A stretch of 8,678 nucleotides of DNA from Actinomycetes bacterium (GCA_023420745.1 JAEZVQ010000131.1:1-8678), one strand, 5' to 3'; positions 1 through 7,381 are shown, counted from the stretch's first letter. Notes: generated from the sequence alone by a model not told the origin. Numbers and translations: made by a program.

Positions 1-49
1 TCACATCCAAACACGGCTGGCAAAGGTGCGCGCACTGTTGAAAATGCGC

Positions 50-55
50 TAATCT
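50..55 (+). promoter_or_regulatory. Candidate -10 element of the rpsD promoter
   Basis: TAATCT at 50-55 fits the TAnnnT pattern of housekeeping-sigma -10 boxes. No convincing -35 lies 16-18 bases upstream; the TTGAAA at 38-43 is too close to pair with it. Transcription would start near 61-63, so the first hairpin of the leader (65-83) would sit at the very 5' end of the message. This rests on the sequence motif alone. Confidence 0.35.
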
Positions 56-60
56 GATCG

Positions 61-222
61 GGCTGCCTTGTTTTTGGCAAGGCGGTACCTGGGGTCTCAT
101 CCCACCGAGTATGCGGCACGTTGTTGCAGAATCGTCTGCGTCAGTGGAGCTTGGAAGCGGTGACCCCGCTCGTGTGCGCCGCACGCGGGTGATTCATCAC
201 GAAGCAGGAAGGGAATACTCCT
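61..222 (+). promoter_or_regulatory. Structured 5' leader of rpsD, possible S4 autoregulatory site
   Basis: This roughly 160-nt stretch holds no gene but several short inverted repeats in series. They are GCCTTG/CAAGGC (65-70 with 78-83), GCAGA/TCTGC (126-130 with 135-139), AGCGG/CCGCT (156-160 with 166-170), a 7-bp stem with one G-U pair (171-177 with 181-187), and GTGA/TCAC around a TTCA loop (189-192 with 197-200). A strong Shine-Dalgarno, AGGAAGGG at 206-213, follows, nine bases before the rpsD ATG. In other bacteria protein S4 represses its own translation by binding a leader structure, so autoregulation is plausible here. It is inferred; I do not recognise a named S4-leader family. Confidence 0.4.
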
Positions 223-843
223 ATGCCTAACCGCGCTCGTCGCCAGGTGCGCTTGTCTCGCGCCCTTGGCATCGCGCTGACTCCGAAAGCCGCGCGCTAC
301 TTCGAAAAGCGCCCCTACGGTCCGGGTGAGCACGGTCGTGCTCGTCGTCGCCAGGATTCCGACTACGCCGTCCGTCTCAAGGAAAAGCAGCGTCTTCGGG
401 CCCAGTACGGTATCCGCGAGAAGCAGATGCGTCGCGCCTTTGACGAAGCGAAGCGTGCGGAAGGTAAGACCGGTTCCAACCTCATTGAGCTGCTCGAGAT
501 GCGTCTTGACGCTCTCGTGCTGCGCTCCGGTTTTGCTCGCACCATCGCCCAGGCTCGCCAGGCGGTCGTTCACCGTCACATCATGGTGGATGGCAAGATC
601 GTCGACCGTCCGTCGTTCCGCGTGAAGCCGGGTCAGGTCATCCAGGTCAAGCCGAAGAGCCAGACCACGGTGCCGTTTGAAATCGCTGCTGAGGGCGCCC
701 ACCGCGACGTCCTCCCGCCGGTGCCGTCCTACCTCGACGTCGAGCTCGAGCGTCTGCGCGCGACCCTCGTTCGCCGCCCCGAACGCGTCGAAGTTCCCGT
801 CGTGTGTGATGACCAACTGGTCGTCGAATACTACTCACGCTGA
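223..843 (+). CDS. rpsD: 30S ribosomal protein S4
   Basis: Primary 16S rRNA-binding protein that nucleates assembly of the 30S body and contributes to decoding accuracy. The 206-residue product has the expected length. The N-terminal S4 family region carries GIALTPKA (16-23) and RPYGPGEHGR (30-39). The S4 RNA-binding domain spans about 94-157, with the typical LVLRSGFARTIAQARQAVVH stretch (98-117) and VDGKIVDRPSFRVKPGQ (122-138). The only cysteine is C195, so this is the zinc-free form lacking the N-terminal four-Cys motif. The ATG at 223 follows AGGAAGGG (206-213) at good spacing, and MPNRARRQVRLSRALG is a family-like N-terminus. As in other Actinobacteria the gene lies beside alaS rather than inside the rpsM-rpsK-rpoA operon. 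A structured leader and a strong downstream terminator suggest it is transcribed alone. Product identity is secure. Confidence 0.98.
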   Translation: MPNRARRQVRLSRALGIALTPKAARYFEKRPYGPGEHGRARRRQDSDYAVRLKEKQRLRAQYGIREKQMRRAFDEAKRAEGKTGSNLIELLEMRLDALVLRSGFARTIAQARQAVVHRHIMVDGKIVDRPSFRVKPGQVIQVKPKSQTTVPFEIAAEGAHRDVLPPVPSYLDVELERLRATLVRRPERVEVPVVCDDQLVVEYYSR

Positions 844-853
844 TTGATCGTCC

Positions 854-915
854 GTGAACGCGACAGGCACCTTCACCTCCTGGCCGGGAGGACGAAGGTG
901 CCTGTCGCGTATCAC
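854..915 (+). terminator. Long hairpin terminator after rpsD
   Basis: A perfect 17-bp inverted repeat pairs 858-874 with 894-910. Inside it CCTCC (876-880) pairs with GGAGG (887-891) around a six-base loop. Outside it GTGA (854-857) pairs with TCAC (912-915) past a single bulged base. The stem therefore has about 26 base pairs. No T-run follows (ATCACTGATCC comes next), which is usual for hairpin terminators in GC-rich Actinobacteria. It begins 10 bases after the rpsD stop and separates rpsD from alaS. Confidence 0.8.
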
Positions 916-924
916 TGATCCGGG

Positions 925-930
925 TATTAT
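925..930 (+). promoter_or_regulatory. Candidate -10 element of the alaS operon promoter
   Basis: TATTAT at 925-930 is a good -10 match, placed just after the terminator and about 97 bases before the alaS start. The -35 region falls in the terminator's right arm (around 902-907) and does not resemble TTGACA. If real, the alaS leader is about 90 nt. That leader (931-1026) contains the palindrome GTCGC/GCGAC (932-941) and a 5-bp hairpin GACCG/CGGTC (959-963 with 968-972). I see no T-box: there is no recognisable T-box bulge sequence or antiterminator. Confidence 0.4.
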
Positions 931-1026
931 CGTCGCGCGACAGTGTCCGACCGCCGATGACCGCGCACGGTCGACAGCTGGTCAAGCGCGTCGAGATTTC
1001 GATTGACAACAGGATTGAGCTTGCAC

Positions 1027-3750
1027 ATGCGTACTGCTGAGATTGCGCGCCGTTGGGTTGATTACTTCGCGAAGAATGGGCACGAAATCCGCCCGTCGGT
1101 GCCCCTCATTTCCCCTGACCCGTCGATTCTGTTCACCATCGCCGGGATGGTTCCGTTCATCCCGTACATCATCGGCACCGAGGAAGCCCCGTGGTCGCGG
1201 GTGGCGAGCGTGCAAAAGTGCGTGCGCACCAACGATATTGACAATGTGGGTCGCACCACGCGCCACGGCACGTTCTTCCAGATGAACGGAAACTTCTCCT
1301 TCGGCGACTATTTCAAAGAAGGGGCGATCAACTTCGCCTGGGATCTGCTCACCGGCTCCGTCGACGACGGCAAATACGGCCTCGACGGCGACCGGATGTG
1401 GGTGACGATCTGGGATGAGGACGCCGAATCCTACGACGTGCTGACCCGGGGAATCGGTCTTGACCCACGCCATATTGTCCGGCTCACCCGCGAACAGATT
1501 TTTTGGGACACCGGACAGCCAGGCCCGGCTGGTCCGTGCGCTGAGTGGCACTACGACCGCGGTCCCGCCTTCGGTCCCGAGGCTGAAGGTGGCACTGTCG
1601 ATCCCGGTGGTGACCGCTACCTCGAAGTGTGGAACCTGGTGTTCGACCAATACCTGCGCGGTGAGGGCTCGGGCAAGGACTACCCGCTTCTCGGCGAACT
1701 CGATAAGAAAGCCATCGACACTGGTGCCGGTCTAGAACGTCTTGCGTTCGTCCTTCAGGGGCTGAACAACATGTACGAAATTGACGAGGTGCGCCCCGTT
1801 ATCACCATGGCGGAACAGATGTCGTGCAAGCGCTACGAATCGGGTGACAATCCCGAAGACGACGTCCATATGCGCATCGTGGCCGACCATGTGCGCTCCT
1901 CGATGATGCTGATCAACGACGGTGTGGTTCCCGGCAATGACGGGCGCGGGTACGTGCTGCGTCGTCTGATGCGCCGCGCGGTGCGGTCGATGCGCCTACT
2001 CGGTGTTGACGAGGCAACCTTGCCGACGCTGATGCCGGTGTCGCGCGACGCGATGAAGGCCTCCTACCCGGAACTGGAGACGAACTGGGATCGCATCGCT
2101 GACGTCGCCTATGCGGAAGAAGAGAGTTTTCGACGGACGCTACGTTCCGGCACGATGATCCTCGATGCAGCCGTCGAACGAGCGAAAGCCAGCGCGGTTG
2201 AGACCCAGGGTGCAGGTGCGGGCTCCGTGTCCCCGCTGCTGAGCGGTGAGGATGCTTTCGCCCTCCACGACACCTACGGTTTCCCCATCGACCTCACCCT
2301 GGAGATGGCGAAAGAACAGGGGGTAGGTGTCGATGAGGAACGTTTCCGCACCCTGATGAATGAGCAGAAAGCACGGGCTCGCGCCGATGCTCTGGCGAAG
2401 AAATCCGGTCACGTCGATTCCCGGATCTACCACGATTTCCTCGACTCGCTCGGCGGTGGCTCACGCTTCCTCGGCTACACCGATTCGACGACACAGTCAA
2501 CGATCCGCGGCATAATTTCCGGTGGCGAATCGGTGGCGCATGCGGTGGCGCCTGCGGACGTCGAGGTTATCCTCGACATCACGCCGTTCTACGCGGAAAT
2601 GGGCGGTCAGCTTGCTGACCACGGGACGATCCGCACCTTCGGCGGTGGTGTTGTCGAGGTCGATGACGTGCAGGCACCGATCAAGGGACTGTCGGTGCAT
2701 CGCGGTCGCCTGATTGACGGGGAACTGACACTTGACGACGGTTGTGTGGCGGCGATTGATACCAGGCGACGCCTCGCGATCGCACGCGCACACACGGCGA
2801 CGCACATGGTACACAAGGGCTTGCATGAGTTCCTCGGCGAGGGCGCCACACAGGCGGGATCGGAGAACTCGCCGCACCGGATGCGCTTTGATTTCCGCCA
2901 CAATCAGGCAGTTCCCGCCGACGTCCTCGCCGCGATTGACGAGCGTGTCAATAACCGGCTCGCTGACGATCTCAGCGTCACCGACGCGACGATGTCGCTG
3001 GAGGATGCGAAGGCGCTGGGTGCGATGGCGCTGTTCGGGGAAAAATACGGTCGCGAGGTGCGCGTCGTCAACATTGGCGACGGGTGGTCGCTTGAGTTGT
3101 GTGCCGGCACCCACGTGCCCTCAACCGGGCACATCGGGCGCATTGCGGTTCTTGGCGAGTCGTCGATCGGTTCCGGGGTTCGTCGTATTGATGCACTCGT
3201 GGCCGACGAGGCTTACGGGTTCCAGGCGAAGGAACATGCCCTGGTGTCACAGTTGTCAGCACTGGTTGGCGGCCAGTCGCATGAGCTTCCCGGTCGCATC
3301 GAGGCGCTGCTCAAGCGGGTGAAGAATGCGGAGAAAGAGCTGGCTCGACTCGGCGAAGCGCAGCTGATGTCGCGAGCTGATGCGCTCGTGCAGGCAGCGA
3401 CAACGATCGGGGAGGTACGCTGTATCGTCACCGATCTCGGTCAGGTGCCGTCGGCAGATAGCGTGCGATCCCTTGTCCTCGATTTGCGTGCGCGACTCGG
3501 GGAGTCGGATCCCGCGGTGGTGGCCGTGGTCGGCATTGTCGGCGAGCGTCCGCAAGTCGTTGTGGCCACCAATGATGCGGCACGCCAGCGTGGATTCGCT
3601 GCCGGTGCCCTCGTCAAGGTCGCCGCTTCGACCCTCGGCGGTGGTGGCGGCGGTCGCCCCGACATCGCGCAGGGCGGCGGTCAGAATCCGCATGCTGCAG
3701 GTGACGCAGTGCGTGCCCTCGTCAGCGCGATCGAGCGCGAGCAGAGCTGA
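1027..3750 (+). CDS. alaS: Alanine--tRNA ligase (alanyl-tRNA synthetase)
   Basis: Cytosolic class II synthetase that activates alanine with ATP, charges tRNA-Ala and edits Ser/Gly mischarging. The chosen start is ATG 1027, because MRTAEIARRW is the family N-terminus; the frame is open from TTG 1003, but those eight codons look non-coding. An AGGA lies at 1011-1014. The product is 907 residues, a normal length. The catalytic core shows motif 2 as RHGTFFQMNGNFSFGDYFK (79-97) and motif 3 as GAGLERLAF (233-241). The helical tRNA-recognition region follows. The editing domain has the zinc/editing residues H589 and H593 (HTATH) plus C692 and H696 (CAGTH). A C-terminal DHHA1-type domain ends in the Gly-rich GGGGGGRPDIAQGGG (871-885). 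All key residues are present, so it should be active. It heads a tightly packed operon. Confidence 0.98.
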   Translation: MRTAEIARRWVDYFAKNGHEIRPSVPLISPDPSILFTIAGMVPFIPYIIGTEEAPWSRVASVQKCVRTNDIDNVGRTTRHGTFFQMNGNFSFGDYFKEGAINFAWDLLTGSVDDGKYGLDGDRMWVTIWDEDAESYDVLTRGIGLDPRHIVRLTREQIFWDTGQPGPAGPCAEWHYDRGPAFGPEAEGGTVDPGGDRYLEVWNLVFDQYLRGEGSGKDYPLLGELDKKAIDTGAGLERLAFVLQGLNNMYEIDEVRPVITMAEQMSCKRYESGDNPEDDVHMRIVADHVRSSMMLINDGVVPGNDGRGYVLRRLMRRAVRSMRLLGVDEATLPTLMPVSRDAMKASYPELETNWDRIADVAYAEEESFRRTLRSGTMILDAAVERAKASAVETQGAGAGSVSPLLSGEDAFALHDTYGFPIDLTLEMAKEQGVGVDEERFRTLMNEQKARARADALAKKSGHVDSRIYHDFLDSLGGGSRFLGYTDSTTQSTIRGIISGGESVAHAVAPADVEVILDITPFYAEMGGQLADHGTIRTFGGGVVEVDDVQAPIKGLSVHRGRLIDGELTLDDGCVAAIDTRRRLAIARAHTATHMVHKGLHEFLGEGATQAGSENSPHRMRFDFRHNQAVPADVLAAIDERVNNRLADDLSVTDATMSLEDAKALGAMALFGEKYGREVRVVNIGDGWSLELCAGTHVPSTGHIGRIAVLGESSIGSGVRRIDALVADEAYGFQAKEHALVSQLSALVGGQSHELPGRIEALLKRVKNAEKELARLGEAQLMSRADALVQAATTIGEVRCIVTDLGQVPSADSVRSLVLDLRARLGESDPAVVAVVGIVGERPQVVVATNDAARQRGFAAGALVKVAASTLGGGGGGRPDIAQGGGQNPHAAGDAVRALVSAIEREQS

Positions 3751-3759
3751 GTTTCAATC

Positions 3760-4299
3760 GTGCGTCGCGGCGCCCGCATCGGGATCGACTACGGGGAGGC
3801 GCGCATCGGAGTGGCAGTATGCGACTCGGATGCGCGCGTCGTCCTGCCCCGAACTGTCGTGCGTCGCGACCGTTTTGGCACTGATATTGACGACATTCTT
3901 GACATAGTCGAGGACATCGAGGCAATCGAAATCGTCGTCGGTTTACCGCGCCATCTCAGCGGACGTGAGGGCGAGGTTGCTCGCGCGGCTGAGAGTTTTG
4001 CCCGCAAACTTGACCGTGCTTGTCGCGACGCGGGGCACCGGGTTCGGGTGTGTCTCGTTGACGAACGGCTGACGTCGAGTAGCGCTCACGCGCAGCTGGA
4101 ATCAATGGGAATCGGTAATCGGCAGCGTCGTGGGCGAGTCGACCAACTGGCCGCAGCTATGATTTTGGAACAGGCACTCGAGATCGAACGCCACAGCGCG
4201 ACACCGCCGGGGCGTACCGTGAACGGCAGCGAATCGCGGCGGGCACACGGCGATGATCGCTGTCACAACGTGAGGAAGAAGAGGAACGACCATGGATGA
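3760..4299 (+). CDS. ruvX: Putative pre-16S rRNA nuclease, YqgF/RuvX family
   Basis: RNase H-fold nuclease of the YqgF family, implicated in maturing the 5' end of 16S rRNA; the older name refers to Holliday-junction resolvase similarity. The product is 179 residues. Motifs in order are GIDYGEARIGVAV (8-20, with acidic D10), IVVGLPRHLSG (58-68), VDERLTS (100-106, with E102) and VDQLAAAMILEQAL (127-140, with D128). D10, E102 and D128 form the expected acidic triad. Residues after about 141 are a hydrophilic, Arg/His-rich tail beyond the usual domain, and its codons also carry the mltG ribosome-binding site. The GTG start lies nine bases after the alaS stop with only a weak GAG as Shine-Dalgarno, suggesting translational coupling. 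The last eight bases overlap mltG. The alaS-ruvX-mltG order is common in Actinobacteria. Confidence 0.93.
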   Translation: MRRGARIGIDYGEARIGVAVCDSDARVVLPRTVVRRDRFGTDIDDILDIVEDIEAIEIVVGLPRHLSGREGEVARAAESFARKLDRACRDAGHRVRVCLVDERLTSSSAHAQLESMGIGNRQRRGRVDQLAAAMILEQALEIERHSATPPGRTVNGSESRRAHGDDRCHNVRKKRNDHG

Positions 4300-5809
4300 C
4301 TCTCATCGAGGAGAACGACCGCAGTGGTCACCTCACCCCTTCCCCTCCCGTGCACAATGGGAAGATCAACAGCGCCGTAATGCTGGAAACCCTGCGGTTC
4401 CGCGAGGAAGCCACGACGGTGCTCAACAAGAACCGCCAGTATCAACACAGCGGTCGCGCCGACGCATTGTTCCCACGCAGGTGCGCCTCGCTCAAGAAGC
4501 GGCAGCAGCTCAGGAGGCTGCCCAGGTGGCTCAACGCGAGGCGCAGCAGCGTCGAAGCGGCGCCTCACGCGGATCGCAGCCGAGGCGCCCCTCTCGCCCC
4601 GAACAATCGACACCACCTCCGCGACGTCACCGCACCCACGCTGCCCCGCAGAGCCCGTCGAATGTCGATGAATCCGTGTCACCGGTGACGTCAGGGGTGC
4701 GTTCGCGTCGTATCGAGGCAGAGCGGCGCCGCCACCGCCAGCGTCGAACCCTCGCACGCGTGCGCACCGCGGTAGTTTTGACGTGCGTGATTGCTGTCCT
4801 CACCGGATGCGTGTGGGTGGCTTATCAATCGATCATGTCCGCGCGCAGCGGAAGTCAGGTTGTGGCAGACTATCCCGGTCCGGGGAACGGGTCGGTAGAG
4901 TTCACCATTAATCCCGGGGATACCGGTCAGGTCATCGGGGAAAATCTCGTCGATCTTGACGTGGTCAAGAGTATTGAGGCGTTCCTCGAGGCGTGGAACG
5001 CGAACGCGCAGTCGCTCTCGATCCAGCCCGGTACTTACGACTTGAAGAAGCAGATGCGCGCCGTTGACGTCATTGCAGCGCTTCTTGATGAGTCGAAGCG
5101 GTCATCGAATGCCGTGACCGTGTCCCCGGGGTTGACTGCCACCCAGATTGCTGAACGTTTGAAATCCTTTGCCCGATTTTCTGCCGAGGATGTGGACGCG
5201 GCGATGAAAGACACCGCCGGGATGGGGCTTCCCGCCGAGGCGGGGGGTAATCCCGAAGGGTGGCTTGCTGCTGGATCCTACGAGGTGTCGCAAGACGAAA
5301 CCCCCGTGGATGTACTCGCCCGCATGGTTGCCGGAACAGTGTCGATGCTCGACGAGCTCAAGGTGCCTGCCGAGCAACGTCAAGAGGTGCTGACCAAAGC
5401 CTCGATTATTGACAAGGAAGTACCGATCGACCGGTACGGTGCAAAAGTGGCGCGAGTTATCCAAAACCGTCTCGATCATCCGGAATGGGAAACTGCCGGT
5501 TTCCTCAACATCGATGCCACTGTCTACTACGGGCTCGGCAAATATGGTGGTCAGTTGACGGCAGAAGAACTGGCGCGCGACACTCCGTATAACACCTACA
5601 TTCACAAGGGACTGCCACCGACTCCGATCTGTTCGCCTTCACGTGACTCGATCGACGCGGCACTGCATCCCGAAGATGGCAACTGGCTGTATTACGTTAC
5701 TGTGAACTTCGACACTGGGGAAACGAAATTCGCTGACACGCTCGCTGAGCACGACGAATATGTCTCAGAGCTTCGCGCGTGGTGCGATGCTCATGAGGGG
5801 AAGTGCTAA
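4292..5809 (+). CDS. mltG: Endolytic murein transglycosylase MltG (YceG-like), with long cytoplasmic N-terminus
   Basis: Membrane-anchored lytic transglycosylase that cleaves nascent peptidoglycan strands and is thought to set glycan length. The product is 505 residues. Residues 1-155 are a hydrophilic segment rich in Arg, Gln, Ala and Pro, with an Ala/Gln helix-prone run (67-88). One transmembrane helix lies at about 158-178, so the C-terminal part faces outward. The YceG domain covers about 200-498: EGWLAAGSYEV (322-332), the catalytic-type glutamate in ASIIDKEV (370-377, E376), VARVIQNRLD (386-395), LNIDATVYYGLG (405-416) and PYNTYIHKGLPPTPICSPS (432-450). The basic region just before the membrane (138-158) fits the positive-inside rule. 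ATG 4292 has GAGG seven bases upstream (4281-4284) and overlaps the end of ruvX. The extracellular part carries Cys447, Cys498 and Cys505; whether they pair is unknown. Confidence 0.93.
   Translation: MDDSHRGERPQWSPHPFPSRAQWEDQQRRNAGNPAVPRGSHDGAQQEPPVSTQRSRRRIVPTQVRLAQEAAAAQEAAQVAQREAQQRRSGASRGSQPRRPSRPEQSTPPPRRHRTHAAPQSPSNVDESVSPVTSGVRSRRIEAERRRHRQRRTLARVRTAVVLTCVIAVLTGCVWVAYQSIMSARSGSQVVADYPGPGNGSVEFTINPGDTGQVIGENLVDLDVVKSIEAFLEAWNANAQSLSIQPGTYDLKKQMRAVDVIAALLDESKRSSNAVTVSPGLTATQIAERLKSFARFSAEDVDAAMKDTAGMGLPAEAGGNPEGWLAAGSYEVSQDETPVDVLARMVAGTVSMLDELKVPAEQRQEVLTKASIIDKEVPIDRYGAKVARVIQNRLDHPEWETAGFLNIDATVYYGLGKYGGQLTAEELARDTPYNTYIHKGLPPTPICSPSRDSIDAALHPEDGNWLYYVTVNFDTGETKFADTLAEHDEYVSELRAWCDAHEGKC
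5795..5800 (+). promoter_or_regulatory. Ribosome-binding site that sets the aroE start
   Basis: GAGGGG at 5795-5800 lies ten bases before GTG 5811. It supports that GTG over the in-frame ATGs at 5787 and 5793, which have no comparable site and would add residues not usual before the first strand of AroE. The site is inside the last codons of mltG, so the two genes are probably translationally coupled. Confidence 0.65.
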
Positions 5810-5810
5810 C

Positions 5811-6644
5811 GTGCGAGCGTGGGTGATCGGTCATCCGATCGGTCACAGCCTTTCACCGGTGCTCCACACCGCGGCCTATCGCGCGTTGGGGCTTGACCAC
5901 ACTTTCGAGCGTGCCAACGTCGAGGCGGAGCACCTCCCTCACTGGGTTGAACAGATGGACCGCGACACGATGCTGGGACTCGCTGTGACGATGCCACATA
6001 AGCGCGCGATCATGGGCTTCCTTGACGTCATTGACCCGCTGGCTCAGGCCACAATGGCGGTCAATACAGTGGTCCCTGCCGGTCGTGTCCTCGCCGGTTT
6101 TAACACCGACGTTCACGGCATTGTCGAGGCGGTACGCGAAACCGCGGGTGACCGTTCGCTTCGTCGCGCGGTGATTATCGGTTCCGGCGCTACCGCCTGT
6201 TCTGCACTCGCTGCCGTCGGCACTCTCCACATTCGCGAAATCACCATCGTCGCACGCCGCTTCGATGGGCCGTATTCGATTCGCCGGGTGGAAACTCAGC
6301 TGGGAATCACAGCAGAGTTCATCCCGTGGCGGCTCCCCGACCTCGCGGCACGGCGGATGGCAGAGGCTGATCTCGTCATCTCAACCGTCCCCGCTGGCGT
6401 TGGAGACTGTTGGGCGAATCGGGTGCATTTCCAACCGGATGCTACTGTCCTCGACGTCGTCTATTCCCCGTGGCCAACTGAGTTGGCGCAGCACGCGCAA
6501 AACGACGGAGCTCGCGTAGCTCCTGGAACGCTCATGCTGCTCCACCAGGCTGCGCTCCAGGTCTCGCTGATGACCGGACGCGAAGCGCCAGTTGGGCTGA
6601 TGCGCGAGGCGCTGACCGCGGCAATCGAGGGGCGTGAAACGTGA
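5811..6644 (+). CDS. aroE: Shikimate dehydrogenase (NADP+)
   Basis: Catalyses NADPH-dependent reduction of 3-dehydroshikimate to shikimate, the fourth shikimate-pathway step. From GTG 5811 the product is 277 residues, a typical length. The substrate domain shows GHPIGHSLSPVLH (7-19), VTMPHK with catalytic-type Lys64 (59-64), AVNTVV (83-88) and GFNTD with Asp100 (96-100). The Rossmann part has a glycine loop GSGATA (124-129), then VVYSPWPTEL (216-225) and MLLHQAALQ with Gln246 (242-250). Where many AroE proteins have Asn-Arg-Thr to bind the NADP 2'-phosphate, this one reads ARR (148-150), which keeps a basic residue. It starts one base after mltG stops and ends in a GTGA overlap with the next gene. 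If the window-edge reading is right, the enzymes for later pathway steps lie just downstream. Confidence 0.95.
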   Translation: MRAWVIGHPIGHSLSPVLHTAAYRALGLDHTFERANVEAEHLPHWVEQMDRDTMLGLAVTMPHKRAIMGFLDVIDPLAQATMAVNTVVPAGRVLAGFNTDVHGIVEAVRETAGDRSLRRAVIIGSGATACSALAAVGTLHIREITIVARRFDGPYSIRRVETQLGITAEFIPWRLPDLAARRMAEADLVISTVPAGVGDCWANRVHFQPDATVLDVVYSPWPTELAQHAQNDGARVAPGTLMLLHQAALQVSLMTGREAPVGLMREALTAAIEGRET

Positions 6645-7354
6645 CGGGTGTCGCCACCAGCGAACTCGCGGCACCCTCGCTGACCGCGATCTGCGCTTCC
6701 TTCGTGCTCGTTTTGGTTATCATCGGCTGGTTGGCGCTCAAGGGGCGCGCCATCCTTGGACAGTACCTCGATGAGCGCACGCCGTCGCTTCTGGCGATTA
6801 TTGTCCTCGCGGTCGTCGTGTCTGTTGCGGTGATCGGTGTCGGACAATACGACACGTTCGTCGCGGTGTCGGCACCGTTGTCGGTGGTTTTCGCCTTCAT
6901 TGTCATGGTGGACGTCGAGGTTCACCGCATCCCCACAGCACTGACGATTGCGGGGGCGTTGACAATCGTTGTCGCCACGGGGGTGACGATGATTGGCGAT
7001 CCCGAGCATGTCCGTGTCACCGAAGTGTTTGCGAACATGGCACTGGGTGCGCTGATCTGGCTGGCGCCACTGTCGATCGCTCACTTTGCCTCGCGAGGTG
7101 GGCACGGCATGGGACTCGGGGATGTCAAACTCGCCCCCGTTGTTGGCGCTTGGCTTGGCGCCTACGGTGCGCCGGTAGCACTCGCCGGGTTGCTACTCGC
7201 GTTCGTCATCGGCGGTTTCACGGTGGTGGCACTGCTGGTGTCACGGCGTGCGACGCTGCGATCTTCGATCCCCTTCGCACCGCTGATGCTCGCCGGCGCG
7301 ACAACCGCGTGGCTCGCGACGATTGGGCGACTCGACATGTTCACCTCCTGGTAG
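6641..7354 (+). CDS. Type IV prepilin peptidase, A24 family (short form)
   Basis: Integral membrane aspartyl protease expected to cleave the leader from type IV pilin-like or Tad/Flp preproteins on the cytoplasmic face. The product is 237 residues with roughly six or seven hydrophobic segments (about 14-33, 50-67, 74-90, 100-119, 131-149, 178-200, 210-228). The two family aspartates are visible: D91 in MVDVEVHRIP (89-98), matching the D(x)5-IP pattern, and D161 in GLGDVKLAP (158-166), matching GxGD. IPFAPLMLAGA (210-220) is also family-like. The N-terminal CxxC methyltransferase domain of E. coli/Pseudomonas-type PilD is absent, as is common in Actinobacteria. GTG 6641 overlaps the aroE stop by four bases and has GAGGGG at 6627-6632. 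Neighbouring shikimate genes give no functional clue; its pilin substrates are not in this window. Confidence 0.88.
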   Translation: MTGVATSELAAPSLTAICASFVLVLVIIGWLALKGRAILGQYLDERTPSLLAIIVLAVVVSVAVIGVGQYDTFVAVSAPLSVVFAFIVMVDVEVHRIPTALTIAGALTIVVATGVTMIGDPEHVRVTEVFANMALGALIWLAPLSIAHFASRGGHGMGLGDVKLAPVVGAWLGAYGAPVALAGLLLAFVIGGFTVVALLVSRRATLRSSIPFAPLMLAGATTAWLATIGRLDMFTSW

Positions 7355-7381
7355 CACCGCGGCACACCTCAGGCAATATGC

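Noticed and set aside
1..52. Possible C-terminal tail of an upstream gene ending at TAA 50-52 (16 residues, ending in LLKMR)
   Set aside because: Too short to identify; the other two forward frames also stop within the first 60 bases, so no choice can be supported.
97..816. A 239-codon open frame on the minus strand across rpsD
   Set aside because: It lies antisense to the unmistakable S4 gene, matches no family I recognise, and is an expected artefact of GC-rich codon use on the opposite strand.
1003..1026. TTG 1003 as the alaS start, adding eight residues
   Set aside because: MRTAEIARRW from ATG 1027 matches the family N-terminus, and the extra residues overlap the likely ribosome-binding region.
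931..1026. T-box riboswitch before alaS
   Set aside because: No T-box sequence, antiterminator or paired terminator is visible in the roughly 90-nt leader, which is also too short for a standard T-box.
4296..4688. A 130-codon open frame in another frame over the mltG N-terminus
   Set aside because: It has no recognisable domain, and the mltG frame there has a proper ribosome-binding site and continues into a clear YceG domain. The frame stays open because the region is low-complexity and GC-rich.
5760..5810. Longer aroE starting within mltG (first in-frame ATG at 5760)
   Set aside because: The extra residues are not AroE-like, and GAGGGG at 5795-5800 points to GTG 5811.
5825..5846. Direct repeat of ATCGGTCA near the aroE start
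   Set aside because: It simply encodes the two Ile-Gly-His parts of the conserved GHPIGHS motif.
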